Shown one piece after another: positions 17,477 to 26,610 of a DNA stretch of 64,000 nucleotides. Source of the stretch: an uncultured Tropicimonas sp. (GTDB taxonomy: Bacteria > Pseudomonadota > Alphaproteobacteria > Rhodobacterales > Rhodobacteraceae); assembly GCA_947495685.1 (NCBI GenBank), contig CANLZY010000016.1, forward strand, positions 1-64,000, in the 5' to 3' direction. Below the pieces are notes generated by a model. That model was not told the DNA's origin. It searched no databases and saw only the letters and a list, made by a program, of their open reading frames with translations. Numbering within the stretch: position 1 is the first letter of the stretch; each line of letters begins with the position of its first letter. A program made the translations under genes and the position numbers.

Positions 17477-17983
17477 TCAGATGTCGGGGGGCATGAACAC
17501 CAGGTCGGTGTCCTCTGTGCGTACCCCTGCTGCGGTCAACATCGCATGGACCTGCCCGCGATGGTGAGTCTGGTGATTGAACATGTGCGCGACGCAGGTT
17601 GCAATGGGCTGCGAGACCTCGCATTGCCGACTGCCTGAAAACCACGTGGCCTGTCCGCGAAGGGCTGCCGGCCGCAACCGGTCGGCCCAGAGCCGAATGC
17701 GGCCATCGGCACGCACCCGGTCGGCCTTCCAGGCGGCCAGCGTTGGATAGAGCGACGCGCTGTCGCCGATCCCGCCGTCAGGCTTCACCCAGTCGTCGAA
17801 CCGGGCCATCCAGAGCCGATCCGCCCAGAGAAGGTGATTGAGCGTCCCCAGGATCGACCCAAAGAACGCACCCCGGTCGCGCCGCACGCCTGCATCGTCC
17901 AGCGTTTCGGTTGCCCTTGCAAGGCAGGTATTCTGCCACGCGTTGTAGCGGGCCATCTGGCGAACGTAGTCCACGGTGATCAT
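17477..17983 (-). CDS. DinB-family four-helix metalloprotein
   Basis: The protein has 168 residues. DinB/YfiT-like proteins are four-helix bundles with a three-histidine metal site and often act as thiol-dependent transferases. Here NHLLWAD and FNHQTHHRGQV supply the expected histidines, with YNAWQNTCL as the first helix. ATG 17983 is chosen; longer starts upstream add an unconserved tail. It lies 45 bp upstream of acuI on the same strand and may be co-transcribed. The substrate thiol is unknown. Confidence 0.8.
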   Translation of the reverse strand: MITVDYVRQMARYNAWQNTCLARATETLDDAGVRRDRGAFFGSILGTLNHLLWADRLWMARFDDWVKPDGGIGDSASLYPTLAAWKADRVRADGRIRLWADRLRPAALRGQATWFSGSRQCEVSQPIATCVAHMFNHQTHHRGQVHAMLTAAGVRTEDTDLVFMPPDI

Positions 17984-18147
17984 GGTGGGCACCCCGAATT
18001 GCTCTCTACTGTGGGCAAATTCTGCCAGCCGCGTCGGTCGTGTCAACGCGTTTTCCGCACCGCAGCGCGCCCGGAAGGACGTCGTTCAGCGGGTCACTGG
18101 CGACCGCGTCGCTTGCGATTCAAACGGACACACCGGCAGGTGCCGGA

Positions 18148-19125
18148 TCAACCGCTGCCGATCAGGATACCCGCAGCCAACACCAGCCCCCCGCCCAGCA
18201 CCACCTGCATGGCCGCCCGCCAGAATGGCGTCTGCATGAACCGGTTCTGGATCCATGCAATGGCCCAGAGTTCGATAAAGACAACGATCACCGCGATGGT
18301 CGTTGCGGTCCAGAAGTCCGTGATCAGGTAGGGCAAGGCATGCCCCAGCCCCCCCAGCGTGGTCATGACGCCCGAGGCAATGCCGCGCTTGACCGGGCTG
18401 CCACGCCCTGACAACTCACCATCATCCGAGGCCGCTTCGGTGAAGCCCATCGAGATGCCCGCCCCAACCGACGCCGCGAGCCCCACCAGGAAGGTGTTCC
18501 AGGTATCCCCGGTCGCAAAAGCTGCCGCAAAGATCGGCGCCAGCGTCGAGACCGATCCGTCCATCAATCCCGCCAGGCCGGGTTGCACCCAGGTCAGCAC
18601 GAATTGACGATGGGCGTGGCGATCCTCTGCATCCACCGCGTCTTCGGTCAGATGGGTTTCGACGAGTTCGCCGGCACGTTTTTCATGCCCGGCCTCTGCC
18701 GCCGCAAGGTCGCCGAGCAGTTTGCGGGTGTCCGCATCGGTCACCCGCTTCGCCGCCGTCTCGTAATAGCGTTGCGCCTCGTATTCCATGTCGCCGGCGA
18801 TTTCACGGATCTTTTCGAGCGACAGGGTCTCGGACAGCCAGACCGGCTTGCGGGCATAGAATCCGGCGACATGTTCGCGCCGTATCAATGGGATCGTGTC
18901 GCCAAACCGCGACCGGAACAGGTCTATCAGGCTCTGCCGGTGACCGTCCTCCTCCAGGGCCATGCCCTCGAAAACCTTGGCCGTCGCGGGGAAGTCCTCC
19001 CGAAGGCGCGCCGCAAAACCGCGATAGATCTGCGCATCGTCCTCCTCGGACGAGATCGCAAGTGCCAGAACCTCAGGCTCTGTCAGGTCGTGGAACTGTT
19101 TTCGGCTGGTCAGGAGGGATCGCAT
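18148..19125 (-). CDS. mbfA: Membrane-bound ferritin / iron exporter MbfA
   Basis: This 325-residue protein fuses an N-terminal erythrin/ferritin-like diiron domain (residues 10-165, with LALAISSEEDD, ALEEDGHRQSL and AAEAGHEKRAGEL supplying E-x-x-H ligands) to a C-terminal VIT1/CCC1-type membrane domain of about five helices (LAGLMDGSVSTLAPIFAAAF onward). In Bradyrhizobium and Agrobacterium MbfA exports iron and protects against iron and peroxide stress. A perfect Irr-type palindrome lies 19 bases upstream of the start, matching the known Irr repression of this gene. ATG 19125 is used; a TTG at 19140 is the alternative. Confidence 0.92.
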   Translation of the reverse strand: MRSLLTSRKQFHDLTEPEVLALAISSEEDDAQIYRGFAARLREDFPATAKVFEGMALEEDGHRQSLIDLFRSRFGDTIPLIRREHVAGFYARKPVWLSETLSLEKIREIAGDMEYEAQRYYETAAKRVTDADTRKLLGDLAAAEAGHEKRAGELVETHLTEDAVDAEDRHAHRQFVLTWVQPGLAGLMDGSVSTLAPIFAAAFATGDTWNTFLVGLAASVGAGISMGFTEAASDDGELSGRGSPVKRGIASGVMTTLGGLGHALPYLITDFWTATTIAVIVVFIELWAIAWIQNRFMQTPFWRAAMQVVLGGGLVLAAGILIGSG

Positions 19126-19143
19126 GGCACAGGGACTCAATTT

Positions 19144-19160
19144 GTTAGAACGGTTCTAAC
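19144..19160 (-). promoter_or_regulatory. Irr box (iron control element) of mbfA
   Basis: GTTAGAACGGTTCTAAC is a perfect 8-bp inverted repeat around one base and matches the TTAGAAC-GTTCTAA core of the alphaproteobacterial Irr site. It lies immediately upstream of mbfA, whose repression by Irr under iron limitation is known in rhizobia. It is about 40 bases before the -35 of the divergent ssrA promoter. Confidence 0.8.
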
Positions 19161-19200
19161 CTACACTCAGATGGCCGGCGAACAAGTCGCGCGATGCCGC

Positions 19201-19229
19201 TTGAACCGGCGACATATTGGCCCTATCTA
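19201..19229 (+). promoter_or_regulatory. Sigma-70 promoter of ssrA
   Basis: TTGAAC at 19201-19206 and TATCTA at 19224-19229 are separated by 17 bases, a near-consensus housekeeping promoter. Transcription would begin near 19236, just before the acceptor piece of the tmRNA precursor. Confidence 0.8.
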
Positions 19230-19235
19230 TAGGAT

Positions 19236-19550
19236 GTTCCTTCGGGAAATATGGCGATAAACGCGCTCGTAATACACGGCTCGGACCCGGGGGCGGTACC
19301 CGGCGGCTCCACCAAACATCCCTTATTGGGGGATCATGGGGCCGAAATAGGATCGACGGACGTCTAAAGGGGTTAGCTTTTGCTCGGTGAGGTACCACCG
19401 TTATCGGTCCGTAAAGCATAATTGCCAATAACAATCGTGCTCCGATGGCCGTCGCCGCGTAAGCGGTGATTTCTATCGAAATCTAAGCCCAGCCCTCTAG
19501 CAAGGTCTGGCGGGGTTCGCAGGCACCTGGCAACAGAAGCCTGCACTTTT
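19236..19550 (+). ncRNA. ssrA: tmRNA, circularly permuted two-piece form
   Basis: This RNA rescues stalled ribosomes by trans-translation with SmpB. The order is permuted, as in alphaproteobacteria. The acceptor piece ends CGGCTCC-ACCA at 19314, after a T-arm hairpin CCGGG-GGCGGTA-CCCGG. A 23-base spacer with its own small hairpin follows, and the coding piece starts at 19338 with GGGGCCG, which pairs over 7 bp with CGGCTCC to remake the acceptor stem. The tag frame is 19424-19462: ANNNRAPMAVAA then TAA, close to the ANDNRAPVALAA-type tag of Rhodobacter and ending in the AA signal for ClpXP. A final GCAGGC/GCCTGC hairpin followed by CTTTT lies at 19519-19550. The 3' end is approximate. The sspB gene for the tag adaptor lies 2 kb downstream. 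Confidence 0.93.
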
Positions 19551-19647
19551 CCCAAGTTCCCGACCTGACGAAAAACACGAACTGCCCAAGCATTAGGCAA
19601 TCGTTCAGGGATTGATGTTAGCGAACATCAGGAACGAGAGGAAACCG

Positions 19648-20076
19648 ATGTCCAAGAATCTGGAACTGCTGCAAACATTCTACAACAGGGTCTGGGTCGA
19701 CGGGGCCCTTGAAGAGGCGGGGCAGTTCTTCGACCCTGCGGCCGAGGCCAGTGGCCTGATGCCCGACCTTGCCGTCGGCGCCCTCGAATTTCACGAGTTC
19801 GTCGCCGCCTTGCTGGAAATGCTGGACGTGAAATCGGTGGATTTTCAGAAGGCCGTCGAACAGGACGACTGGCTGTCGGTCATGGCGACCTTCGAGGCGA
19901 ACGTGTTGGCCAACGGGCAACCGATCACCGGCAGCGGCATGCTGATGGTTCGGTTCGAAAACGGCAAGATCGCGGAGGCCTTCAACTGTATCGACTTCCT
20001 CGGCTTCTTTGAGAAATTGGGACTGGTGCCGGAAAATGCACTCGCCTTGTGCATGACGGGCCAACGACTGACCTGA
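19648..20076 (+). CDS. SnoaL/NTF2-like small protein
   Basis: A 142-residue protein of the cone-shaped alpha+beta NTF2 fold: an N-terminal helix LQTFYNRVWVDG, an acidic segment, then strands ending MVRFENGKIAEAFNCIDFLGFF, the typical SnoaL ending. These proteins bind small hydrophobic ligands; the activity is unknown. ATG 19648 has AGGA at a proper distance; a longer start at 19612 is less likely. It follows ssrA and probably has a separate promoter. Confidence 0.75.
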   Translation: MSKNLELLQTFYNRVWVDGALEEAGQFFDPAAEASGLMPDLAVGALEFHEFVAALLEMLDVKSVDFQKAVEQDDWLSVMATFEANVLANGQPITGSGMLMVRFENGKIAEAFNCIDFLGFFEKLGLVPENALALCMTGQRLT

Positions 20077-20545
20077 CCTTTCCTCACCGTATGCGGGTCT
20101 AACCGGCTGCCTCTTGTCCCGGCTGGCGACAACGTCGACCCTGTGCCAATTGAAGGGCGGTGTGGCCAGAGCGTTGGCGCCGGAACAGGCGTCCCGGATG
20201 TCGGTGCCACGTATCAAACACGTCCGCGGGTGCGGGCGCATTTGTGTGCCATCCCTTGGCGGGTCTGCTGGGAAAATCGCCCTCTTGTGCAAGGAATTGG
20301 TCGAGGACCACCGCCTGTTTGAAGGAAAAACCAGTTCCTGTTGGCATTGTCGTTCGATCTGGCCCCATCGGGTCTGAAAGCAATGCAGTTCGCCACACAT
20401 GTGGGATGGCGCCTGCGGGGCGGCATCGGTGGAATGTTCCGGGCCGAATGCCCTTCCCCTGATATCGCACGGTGTTGCCCTTGGGTGGCCAATGTGGAAT
20501 CACCGGAAGGCACGGTCTGTGCCCCGTCCGACCCGGAGACTTTCG
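20077..20545. other. Gap without recognised gene
   Basis: Several reading frames cross these 470 bases on both strands, but none has a domain, a good ribosome binding site or codon use like the neighbours. No RNA gene, terminator or repeat was recognised. The sulfotransferase promoter should lie in its right part. Confidence 0.5.
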
Positions 20546-21214
20546 ATGATCAGCCTGGCACACCGCACGGTTTTTGTTCACATCCCGAAATGCGGCGGGC
20601 AGAGCATCGAAGACGCCTTCTGCCGCGATCTCGGCCTGTCGTGGCACGATCACCGCGCATTGCTGTTGATGCACGAACGCCCGACTGCGCCGCGCTGGAA
20701 AGGCTCGGTTCCCCGCCTCGCCCACCTGCCCGCAAGCGAATACGTCACCGAGGGATACCTGCCAAAGGCCCTCTGGAAATCGTTCTTCACCTTTGCAACG
20801 GTGCGCAACCCCTTCGCCCGCCTCGAATCGCAATTTTTCTATCGCGGCAAGCGCGACACGTCGGATTTCGAAGAGTTCATCACCTCGGTCGTGCCATCGC
20901 GCATTGATAACATGATGTACCGTCGGCAGATGCGTTTCCTGACCGCCCCGCCCAACGGCGTCATCGTCGAAAAAGTCTTTCGGTTGGAAGACCTCGACAC
21001 AGCCTGGGACGAGATTCAGGAACGATCGGGCGTGACGCAGGACTTGCCCCATCGCAACAAATCCACCCGCGAACCGCTGGAATGGACCGATGCGATGCGC
21101 GACCTTGTTCGCAAGACCTATGCGTCAGACTTTGCACGGCTTGGCTACGATGCGGAAACCGGGGCGCCACTGAGCCGCAAGGTCCGTTTTGAACAGACGA
21201 AAACCGCCACCTGA
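20546..21214 (+). CDS. Sulfotransferase family 2 protein
   Basis: The protein has 222 residues. The PAPS-binding 5'-phosphosulfate loop is visible at 8-22 (VFVHIPKCGGQSIE) and the 3'-phosphate-binding motif further on (TVRNPFARLESQF), both diagnostic for carbohydrate-type sulfotransferases that act on cell-surface glycans. No signal peptide or membrane anchor is present. ATG 20546 follows GGAG by 8 bases and directly precedes the conserved loop. Flanking genes give no glycan context, so the acceptor is unknown. Confidence 0.85.
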   Translation: MISLAHRTVFVHIPKCGGQSIEDAFCRDLGLSWHDHRALLLMHERPTAPRWKGSVPRLAHLPASEYVTEGYLPKALWKSFFTFATVRNPFARLESQFFYRGKRDTSDFEEFITSVVPSRIDNMMYRRQMRFLTAPPNGVIVEKVFRLEDLDTAWDEIQERSGVTQDLPHRNKSTREPLEWTDAMRDLVRKTYASDFARLGYDAETGAPLSRKVRFEQTKTAT

Positions 21215-21326
21215 CCGCTTGCCGGGTCCGCCCTGTTCCGTGACATTTCCAGCGGCGACGGGACTATCATTCGACGTCAAAAGCCTTATGCTGAAAATGA
21301 AACGAACAAGAAGGATCTGACGGCCC

Positions 21327-21809
21327 ATGTCCCAAAGCATCGACTATGGCAAGCTGATGCACAGAGCCATGCGTAGCCTGATTCAGGACGTGTTGAGCGA
21401 AGTGTCGCGGACCGGCCTGCCCGGTCAGCATCATTTCTTCATCACCTTCGACACCGGGCATCCGAATGTCGATATCGCCAAGTGGTTGCATGACCGCTAT
21501 CCCGAGGAAATGACGGTCGTAATCCAGCATTGGTTCGACAACCTCGAGGTCACGGACCAGGGGTTTTCGATCACGCTCAACTTTGGTGACACGCCTGAGC
21601 CGCTGTATATTCCCTATGACGCGATCTATACGTTCGTCGATCCATCGGTTGAATTCGGTCTCCGGTTCGAGACCAACGACCCCGATGAGGATGAAGAGGA
21701 TGATGAGGACGAGGTTGTCGCCGAAGCCCGGATGGCTGAGGATGTCGAACCCGAAAGCCGGTCGCCCCAAGACGCCGAAATCGTCAGCCTCGACAGTTTC
21801 CGAAAGTAG
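21327..21809 (+). CDS. sspB: SspB, ClpXP specificity-enhancing factor (alphaproteobacterial type)
   Basis: This adaptor delivers ssrA-tagged proteins to ClpXP. The 160 residues comprise a folded N-terminal substrate-binding domain (YGKLMHRAMRSLIQDVL, then HHFFITFDTGHPNVDI and VVIQHWFDNL), a very acidic linker (DPDEDEEDDEDE), and a short C-terminal tail ending IVSLDSFRK, the ClpX-binding motif expected of SspB. It lies 1.8 kb from the tmRNA gene whose tag it would recognise. ATG 21327 is the only good start. Confidence 0.93.
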   Translation: MSQSIDYGKLMHRAMRSLIQDVLSEVSRTGLPGQHHFFITFDTGHPNVDIAKWLHDRYPEEMTVVIQHWFDNLEVTDQGFSITLNFGDTPEPLYIPYDAIYTFVDPSVEFGLRFETNDPDEDEEDDEDEVVAEARMAEDVEPESRSPQDAEIVSLDSFRK

Positions 21810-22065
21810 CGCACCCGGGCATTTGGATCGATGCGGATTGGTTCCGGCTCGCCCCCCCAAGACAGAGCTACCGGGTAGATCGGCAGGGTCGTAGACCGGC
21901 CGGCGCCGTTGTTGTGATCTTATCACGGAACCCGATTTGTCGAGTTGAACTCAACTCGGCGTAGAATCGGCTGTTGCACCTTGGAACATCGCCGTGCCTG
22001 GGCGCCGCCTCAAATGAGCTTCGCGTGGAACACACCTGCCCGGGAAGCCAAGGACCCTAGATACC

Positions 22066-22467
22066 TTGGATCAACGCCTTGCCTCGTGTTCCGAGACACT
22101 GTTTCCCGCCGAAATGGGAAAGGCCGTTGTCAGCATCGAACGCCGGGACGTTGACGGTGACACCCCGCTCCACCTGATGGTGTGGCGAGGCTATCCCCAT
22201 GCGGCACTGATTCTTGTCGAGGCAGGCGCCAATGCAAATGCGATCGGGGACATGTCTGCCCCCCCCCCGCTTCACGTTGCGGTGAGACAGGGCAACATCC
22301 AAATCGTGAAAGCATTGTTGAAAGGCGGGGCAAGCCCAAACGCCACGTCCGAGTTCGGACAATCGGCAAGGGAAATGGCAGTTGAACAAGAGGGAGAACT
22401 GAAAGGTGCTGCTCCAAAAGCTGGCATCTCGCTCCGGGCTGATGCCAACGGGACCTTCGTTCGTTGA
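22066..22467 (+). CDS. Small ankyrin-repeat protein
   Basis: The frame encodes 133 residues. Two ankyrin repeats are evident: [30 protein letters not shown] and the next with [27 protein letters not shown], followed by a partial third ([14 protein letters not shown]). Such proteins mediate protein contacts; no enzymatic part is seen. The start is uncertain: TTG 22066 gives the full frame with AAGGA some distance upstream, while ATG 22114 would remove 16 residues. It lies 150 bp upstream of fumC on the same strand. Confidence 0.75.
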   Translation: MDQRLASCSETLFPAEMGKAVVSIERRDVDGDTPLHLMVWRGYPHAALILVEAGANANAIGDMSAPPPLHVAVRQGNIQIVKALLKGGASPNATSEFGQSAREMAVEQEGELKGAAPKAGISLRADANGTFVR

Positions 22468-22625
22468 GCCTACCATGCGGGTGGCCGCATGCGGGCCCGC
22501 TGCATCCGACGTCATGCATTTTCCCCACGATTGGGACCCGATTTGCCCCCTGCGGCGCCCCGTTCCGTTGCCCCCGCGTCGCGCGGAGGCTAAACGGCTG
22601 GCAACCATCACCCGGAGGATCAGAC

Positions 22626-24023
22626 ATGTCCCAGACCCGCACCGAAACCGACAGCTTCGGCCCGCTTGAAGTTCCCGCCGACAAGTACTGGGGCGCGCAG
22701 ACGCAGCGCTCGATCATGAACTTCCCCATCGGTTGGGAAAAGCAGCCGATTCCGATCGTTCGGGCGCTCGGCGTGATCAAGAAGGCCTGTGCGCAGGCCA
22801 ACACCGAGAGCGGCAAGCTGACCGAGAAACTCGGCGAGGCCATCCAAGTTGCGGCCCAGGAAGTCATCGATGGCAAGTTCGACGACAACTTCCCGCTTGT
22901 CGTCTGGCAAACCGGTTCCGGCACCCAGTCGAACATGAACTCGAACGAAGTGATCGCCAACCGCGCCATCGAAATGCTGGGCGGCGTGATCGGCTCCAAG
23001 GATCCGGTGCATCCGAACGATCACTGCAACATGGGCCAGTCGTCCAATGACGTGTTTCCGACCGCGATGCACATTGCCACCGCCATGCAGGCGCGTGACG
23101 TGACGCTGCCGGGCCTGAGAAAGCTTCATGCAGCGCTGCAGGCAAAGGTCGAGGAGTTCGATGGCATTATCAAGATCGGCCGCACCCACACCCAGGACGC
23201 CACACCGATCACGCTCAGCCAGGAATTCTCCGGCTACGTCCACCAGCTCAAGAAATCCATCGAGCGGATCGAGACAGCGCTCGGCGACATCTACGAGTTG
23301 GCCCTCGGCGGCACCGCCGTCGGCACGGGGCTGAACACCACCGAAGGTTGGGACGTTGAAGTCGCCGCCAACATGGCCGAAATCACCGGCCTGCCCTTCG
23401 TCACCGCCCCCAACAAGATGGAAGCCCTCGCCGCGCATGATGCCATGGTCGAGATGTCCGGCACACTGAAAACCGTCGCCGCGTCGCTTTTCAAGGTTGC
23501 CTCCGACATCCGGTTGCTTGGCTCCGGCCCGCGCTGCGGTCTCGGCGAACTGATCCTGCCGGAAAACGAGCCCGGCTCCTCGATCATGCCCGGCAAGGTC
23601 AACCCGACCCAATGCGAAGCCATGACCCAGGTCTGCTGCCACGTGATGGGCAACGACATGGCCGTCGGCATGGCCGGCAGTCAGGGCCACTTCGAGCTGA
23701 ACGTCTACAAGCCGATGATGGCCTACAATGTCCTGCAATCCATGCAGCTGATCGGCGATGTCTGCTCGGCCTTTACCGACAACCTCGTTGTTGGTCTCAA
23801 GGCCGATCGCGAGCGGATCGAAAAGCTGATGCATGAATCGCTTATGCTCGTGACCGCCCTGGCGCCGACAATCGGCTATGACAACGCCACCAAGGTCGCC
23901 AAGACCGCGCACAAGAACAAGACCACGCTGAAGGAAGAGGCCATCGCGCTCGGCTTCGTCGACGAAGCGACCTTTGACTCCGTCGTGCGCCCCGAAAACA
24001 TGGTTGGTCCCAAGGCGAAATAG
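22626..24023 (+). CDS. fumC: Class II fumarate hydratase
   Basis: This iron-independent TCA cycle enzyme hydrates fumarate to malate. The 465 residues match the family in length. Motifs are [29 protein letters not shown], the substrate-site [10 protein letters not shown], and the signature [16 protein letters not shown] 22626 has GGAGG 8 bases upstream. It is followed by an inverted repeat that also serves the convergent membrane-protein gene. The oxygen-stable class II form is suited to iron or oxidative stress. Confidence 0.96.
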   Translation: MSQTRTETDSFGPLEVPADKYWGAQTQRSIMNFPIGWEKQPIPIVRALGVIKKACAQANTESGKLTEKLGEAIQVAAQEVIDGKFDDNFPLVVWQTGSGTQSNMNSNEVIANRAIEMLGGVIGSKDPVHPNDHCNMGQSSNDVFPTAMHIATAMQARDVTLPGLRKLHAALQAKVEEFDGIIKIGRTHTQDATPITLSQEFSGYVHQLKKSIERIETALGDIYELALGGTAVGTGLNTTEGWDVEVAANMAEITGLPFVTAPNKMEALAAHDAMVEMSGTLKTVAASLFKVASDIRLLGSGPRCGLGELILPENEPGSSIMPGKVNPTQCEAMTQVCCHVMGNDMAVGMAGSQGHFELNVYKPMMAYNVLQSMQLIGDVCSAFTDNLVVGLKADRERIEKLMHESLMLVTALAPTIGYDNATKVAKTAHKNKTTLKEEAIALGFVDEATFDSVVRPENMVGPKAK

Positions 24024-24099
24024 GCCTGGATCTATCCAGCAGATCCCGAGACTTCCGTACTTTTCGGATGCTTGAGGCGGGGTTGATGAAACAAAGAAG

Positions 24100-24124
24100 A
24101 TGGCCGGCGGTTTTCGCCGGCCAT
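24100..24124. terminator. Bidirectional terminator between fumC and the convergent membrane-protein gene
   Basis: ATGGCCGGCG and its exact reverse complement flank a 5-base loop (10-bp perfect stem). On the minus strand it is followed by a pyrimidine-rich CTTCTTTGTTTC, on the plus strand by TGTCGTTC, so it ends minus-strand transcripts better than plus. Confidence 0.7.
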
Positions 24125-24165
24125 TGTCGTTCGGGCATGCTGCGACACGTCTGTGACCAAACCGG

Positions 24166-25374
24166 TCAAACGTCTGGGGTCGGGGTCGCTTGCGAGCGCT
24201 CTTTCAGGAATCTGTCGAACCGCCACATACCCCATGCAACGGGGATCGCAGCAAGTCCGCCGATGACATAGGCGAACGGCTCGTGTCCAAAACTCTCAAA
24301 AAGCTGCGTGTAGGCGTGTATGCATCCAAAGACCAACGCGGTATTGAACACCCCGCGATTGTTGCGGTGTGCCGCCCATAGCGCTGTCGCCACAAGTGCC
24401 ACGGCCCACAGGATGACAAATGCCGTGTCCGGTATGACGACTGCAGACGCTGTGAAGGTATCCATGGCGTCTTGGTATTGCTCCCAGGTCGCGAAATCCC
24501 CACGGAAGCCCGGCCCCCAGATTGTCTCGCCAACCACGTCGCCCCACAAGGATCCCACCAGGGCGCAGAGATTTGCCACTACAAAGGCCAACACCGCCAG
24601 CACTCGGGCGTGACGCGCAGTTCGCTCCCCGAGCGAGTTGGCCGCCAGCAGACAGACGACGACCAATGCCGACATCTGAAGGATCGAGAGCGTGGGTTCG
24701 GGCGAATAGAACGCGTAGAGGGCATGGAAATAGAGAGCGCCCGTATCAAGGAGCTGTGCAAACGGAACGATCGCAAGCGCCGACACCAACCGCACATCCA
24801 GAAACCATCCGGTGCTCGCAACAAGCGTAGCGGCATAGAGGTAGAACAGGCTGATAACCGGCCCGGAGACGTCTTCCCTTGCCAGCAGGTATCCCAGTCC
24901 CCCCAGATGCATCGCCAGTCCGATCAGACAGATCGACCCGATGGCAAACCGGGCGGCCAAAAGGTTCTTCCACAAGACAAGTCCCGCGATCAGCAGGATC
25001 ATCGCGCCGGCCACGGCCAATGTCTGGCCTGCGATGTCCGGAGACCGTATCAGCAGTTCAAGCGTTGCCCCTCCCGAGAGCATGCCAGCGCCGATCAAGG
25101 TCGCAGAATTTCCGAAAATCCCGAACGTCGCAGATCCGAACCGCAGTATTGCGATGCCGGACAGCAGGGCAATACTGCCGACGACGGCCACGGCGACTGG
25201 ATCCCGCAGCCAGAAAACCAGCCCGCCGGTTGCCGACAGGATGCCAAAGCACAGGACGGAATTGACCCCCAGCACGACCATGGCCTGACGGGAACGGATC
25301 TCTATTTCCCGGGCTTGCCCGACGGTGATGACCTCCGCCGCAACCAAGGCGTCCGTATCAGCGATTGCGCGCAT
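24166..25374 (-). CDS. DUF2157-like polytopic membrane protein of unknown function
   Basis: This inner-membrane protein has 402 residues. A soluble N-terminal segment of about 30 residues (ALVAAEVITVGQAREIEIRS) is followed by roughly ten to twelve hydrophobic helices. The soluble-helix-then-membrane plan resembles the DUF2157 family, but no diagnostic motif is visible and the assignment is tentative. A conserved-looking acidic/aromatic loop WGDVVGETIWGPGFRGDF lies between late helices. ATG 25374 is chosen over the longer start at 25398. It converges on fumC. Confidence 0.65.
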   Translation of the reverse strand: MRAIADTDALVAAEVITVGQAREIEIRSRQAMVVLGVNSVLCFGILSATGGLVFWLRDPVAVAVVGSIALLSGIAILRFGSATFGIFGNSATLIGAGMLSGGATLELLIRSPDIAGQTLAVAGAMILLIAGLVLWKNLLAARFAIGSICLIGLAMHLGGLGYLLAREDVSGPVISLFYLYAATLVASTGWFLDVRLVSALAIVPFAQLLDTGALYFHALYAFYSPEPTLSILQMSALVVVCLLAANSLGERTARHARVLAVLAFVVANLCALVGSLWGDVVGETIWGPGFRGDFATWEQYQDAMDTFTASAVVIPDTAFVILWAVALVATALWAAHRNNRGVFNTALVFGCIHAYTQLFESFGHEPFAYVIGGLAAIPVAWGMWRFDRFLKERSQATPTPDV

Positions 25375-25579
25375 TTCGCCACCTCCTGCCGAAAGCATAG
25401 ATCGTTTCAGGGGGCAGGGTTTTGACGTGAGTCAAGCCCTCTGCCATCGCATGGCTGCAACCTCAGCATGCTGGACCGCCCCGGGGCCACACACCCGGAG
25501 CCGGTCGCGCGAACGCTGTACGATCGCATCAATTGCGGTCATGATAGCCTTGGCTCCGAACTTCAAGGCTCGCACGACC

Positions 25580-25768
25580 ATGGCAGACCCCGTCAATCTC
25601 AACCGGTTTCGCAAGAACAAGGCCCGCAGGGCGGCAAAGGACATCGCCGACAAGAATGCGGTGCTTCATGGGCTGCCCAAGGCCCAAAAGACCCAGGCGC
25701 GTGCAGAGGCCAGCCGGAGGGACAAGCAGCTAGACGCGGGTCGACTGGATCACCCTGACTCGGATTAG
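25580..25768 (+). CDS. DUF4169 family small basic protein
   Basis: A 62-residue protein starting MADPVNLNRFRKNKARRAAK and rich in K, R, A and Q throughout, the typical appearance of DUF4169. These occur in Rhodobacterales near fumC and a ribbon-helix-helix gene, as here. Its basic helices could contact nucleic acid, but no function is known. The longer frame upstream is not supported by a ribosome binding site. Confidence 0.8.
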   Translation: MADPVNLNRFRKNKARRAAKDIADKNAVLHGLPKAQKTQARAEASRRDKQLDAGRLDHPDSD

Positions 25769-25917
25769 GGCATTTGCGCCACACACCGGGTCAGCGCGTG
25801 CGCGGCGCCTGCCCCGCCCCATTTTCGCCACATTTCCGGCTCTGATTTGACCCGACCGGCGCGTGAGACGCCGGGCCGTCAACGCACGGCATCGGGCAGG
25901 ATCGGACAGGCACGGGC

Positions 25918-26610
25918 ATGGAAAGCGCCCCACGCAACGCATTTTCGCGGGCTCGTCCCGTTCACGCGCCCCGTCTGGCGCCGCGTCCGCTTGTGTTGGA
26001 CACCGAAGTGCTGGCGGCTCCGGTCACCTGCCCACACCGGATCGGCGCCTGGCTGAACGCTGCCGTGGCCGCCGAGACCCGGATCATGACGCCTGCCGGC
26101 CCGCGCGCAGCCGGCTGCCTCCAGCCCGGCGATACCGTCCTGACCGTCGATTCCGGCGCGATGCGCATCCGCTGGATGGGCCGCCGCCCTTTGAGCGCCC
26201 TGCAGATCGGTGAATTGCCGTCCGTCGGCGCGATCAAGGTGCCCCGCAACGCGCTTGGCGGTGGCTGTCCACGTCGCGACATTCGGGTCTCGCCTCGGGC
26301 TGGACTGCTTGTACATCCGGCCGGCGCTCCGGAAAGCGGCCTGTTGATGACAGCAGAAGATCTTGTTGGAAGCGTTGGCCTCGGGCGCGCGCCCGCCGCC
26401 CCCGTGACATATGTTCAGATCCTGCTCGACCACCACGCGATGCTGGCCGCCGAAGGGCTCGGGATCGAATCCTTTCAACCGGCCACGCTCGGCAGTGGTC
26501 TTGAGGACTTGCGCGCTCGCGCCGAAATCCTGGCGATCTTCCCCGAACTCGAACACGGGCTGGATCTCTACGGCGGTGACATCCGCCCACGCGGTCAGCG
26601 ACAGACATGA
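25918..26610 (+). CDS. Hint-domain protein lacking the catalytic residues
   Basis: The protein has 230 residues. Residues about 50-185 have the Hint (hedgehog/intein) fold pattern common in Rhodobacteraceae: TRIMTPAGPRAAGCLQPGDT, VLTVDSG, RIRWMGRRPL, IRVSPRAGLLV. In active members the domain opens with C-F-x-x-G-T and contains S-P-x-H-R; here those positions read A-V-A-A-E-T and S-P-R-A-G, so the nucleophilic cysteine and the block histidine are both missing. Self-cleavage is therefore unlikely. Its stop overlaps the start of the ribbon-helix-helix gene (ATGA at 26607), so the two are translationally coupled. Confidence 0.8.
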   Translation: MESAPRNAFSRARPVHAPRLAPRPLVLDTEVLAAPVTCPHRIGAWLNAAVAAETRIMTPAGPRAAGCLQPGDTVLTVDSGAMRIRWMGRRPLSALQIGELPSVGAIKVPRNALGGGCPRRDIRVSPRAGLLVHPAGAPESGLLMTAEDLVGSVGLGRAPAAPVTYVQILLDHHAMLAAEGLGIESFQPATLGSGLEDLRARAEILAIFPELEHGLDLYGGDIRPRGQRQT

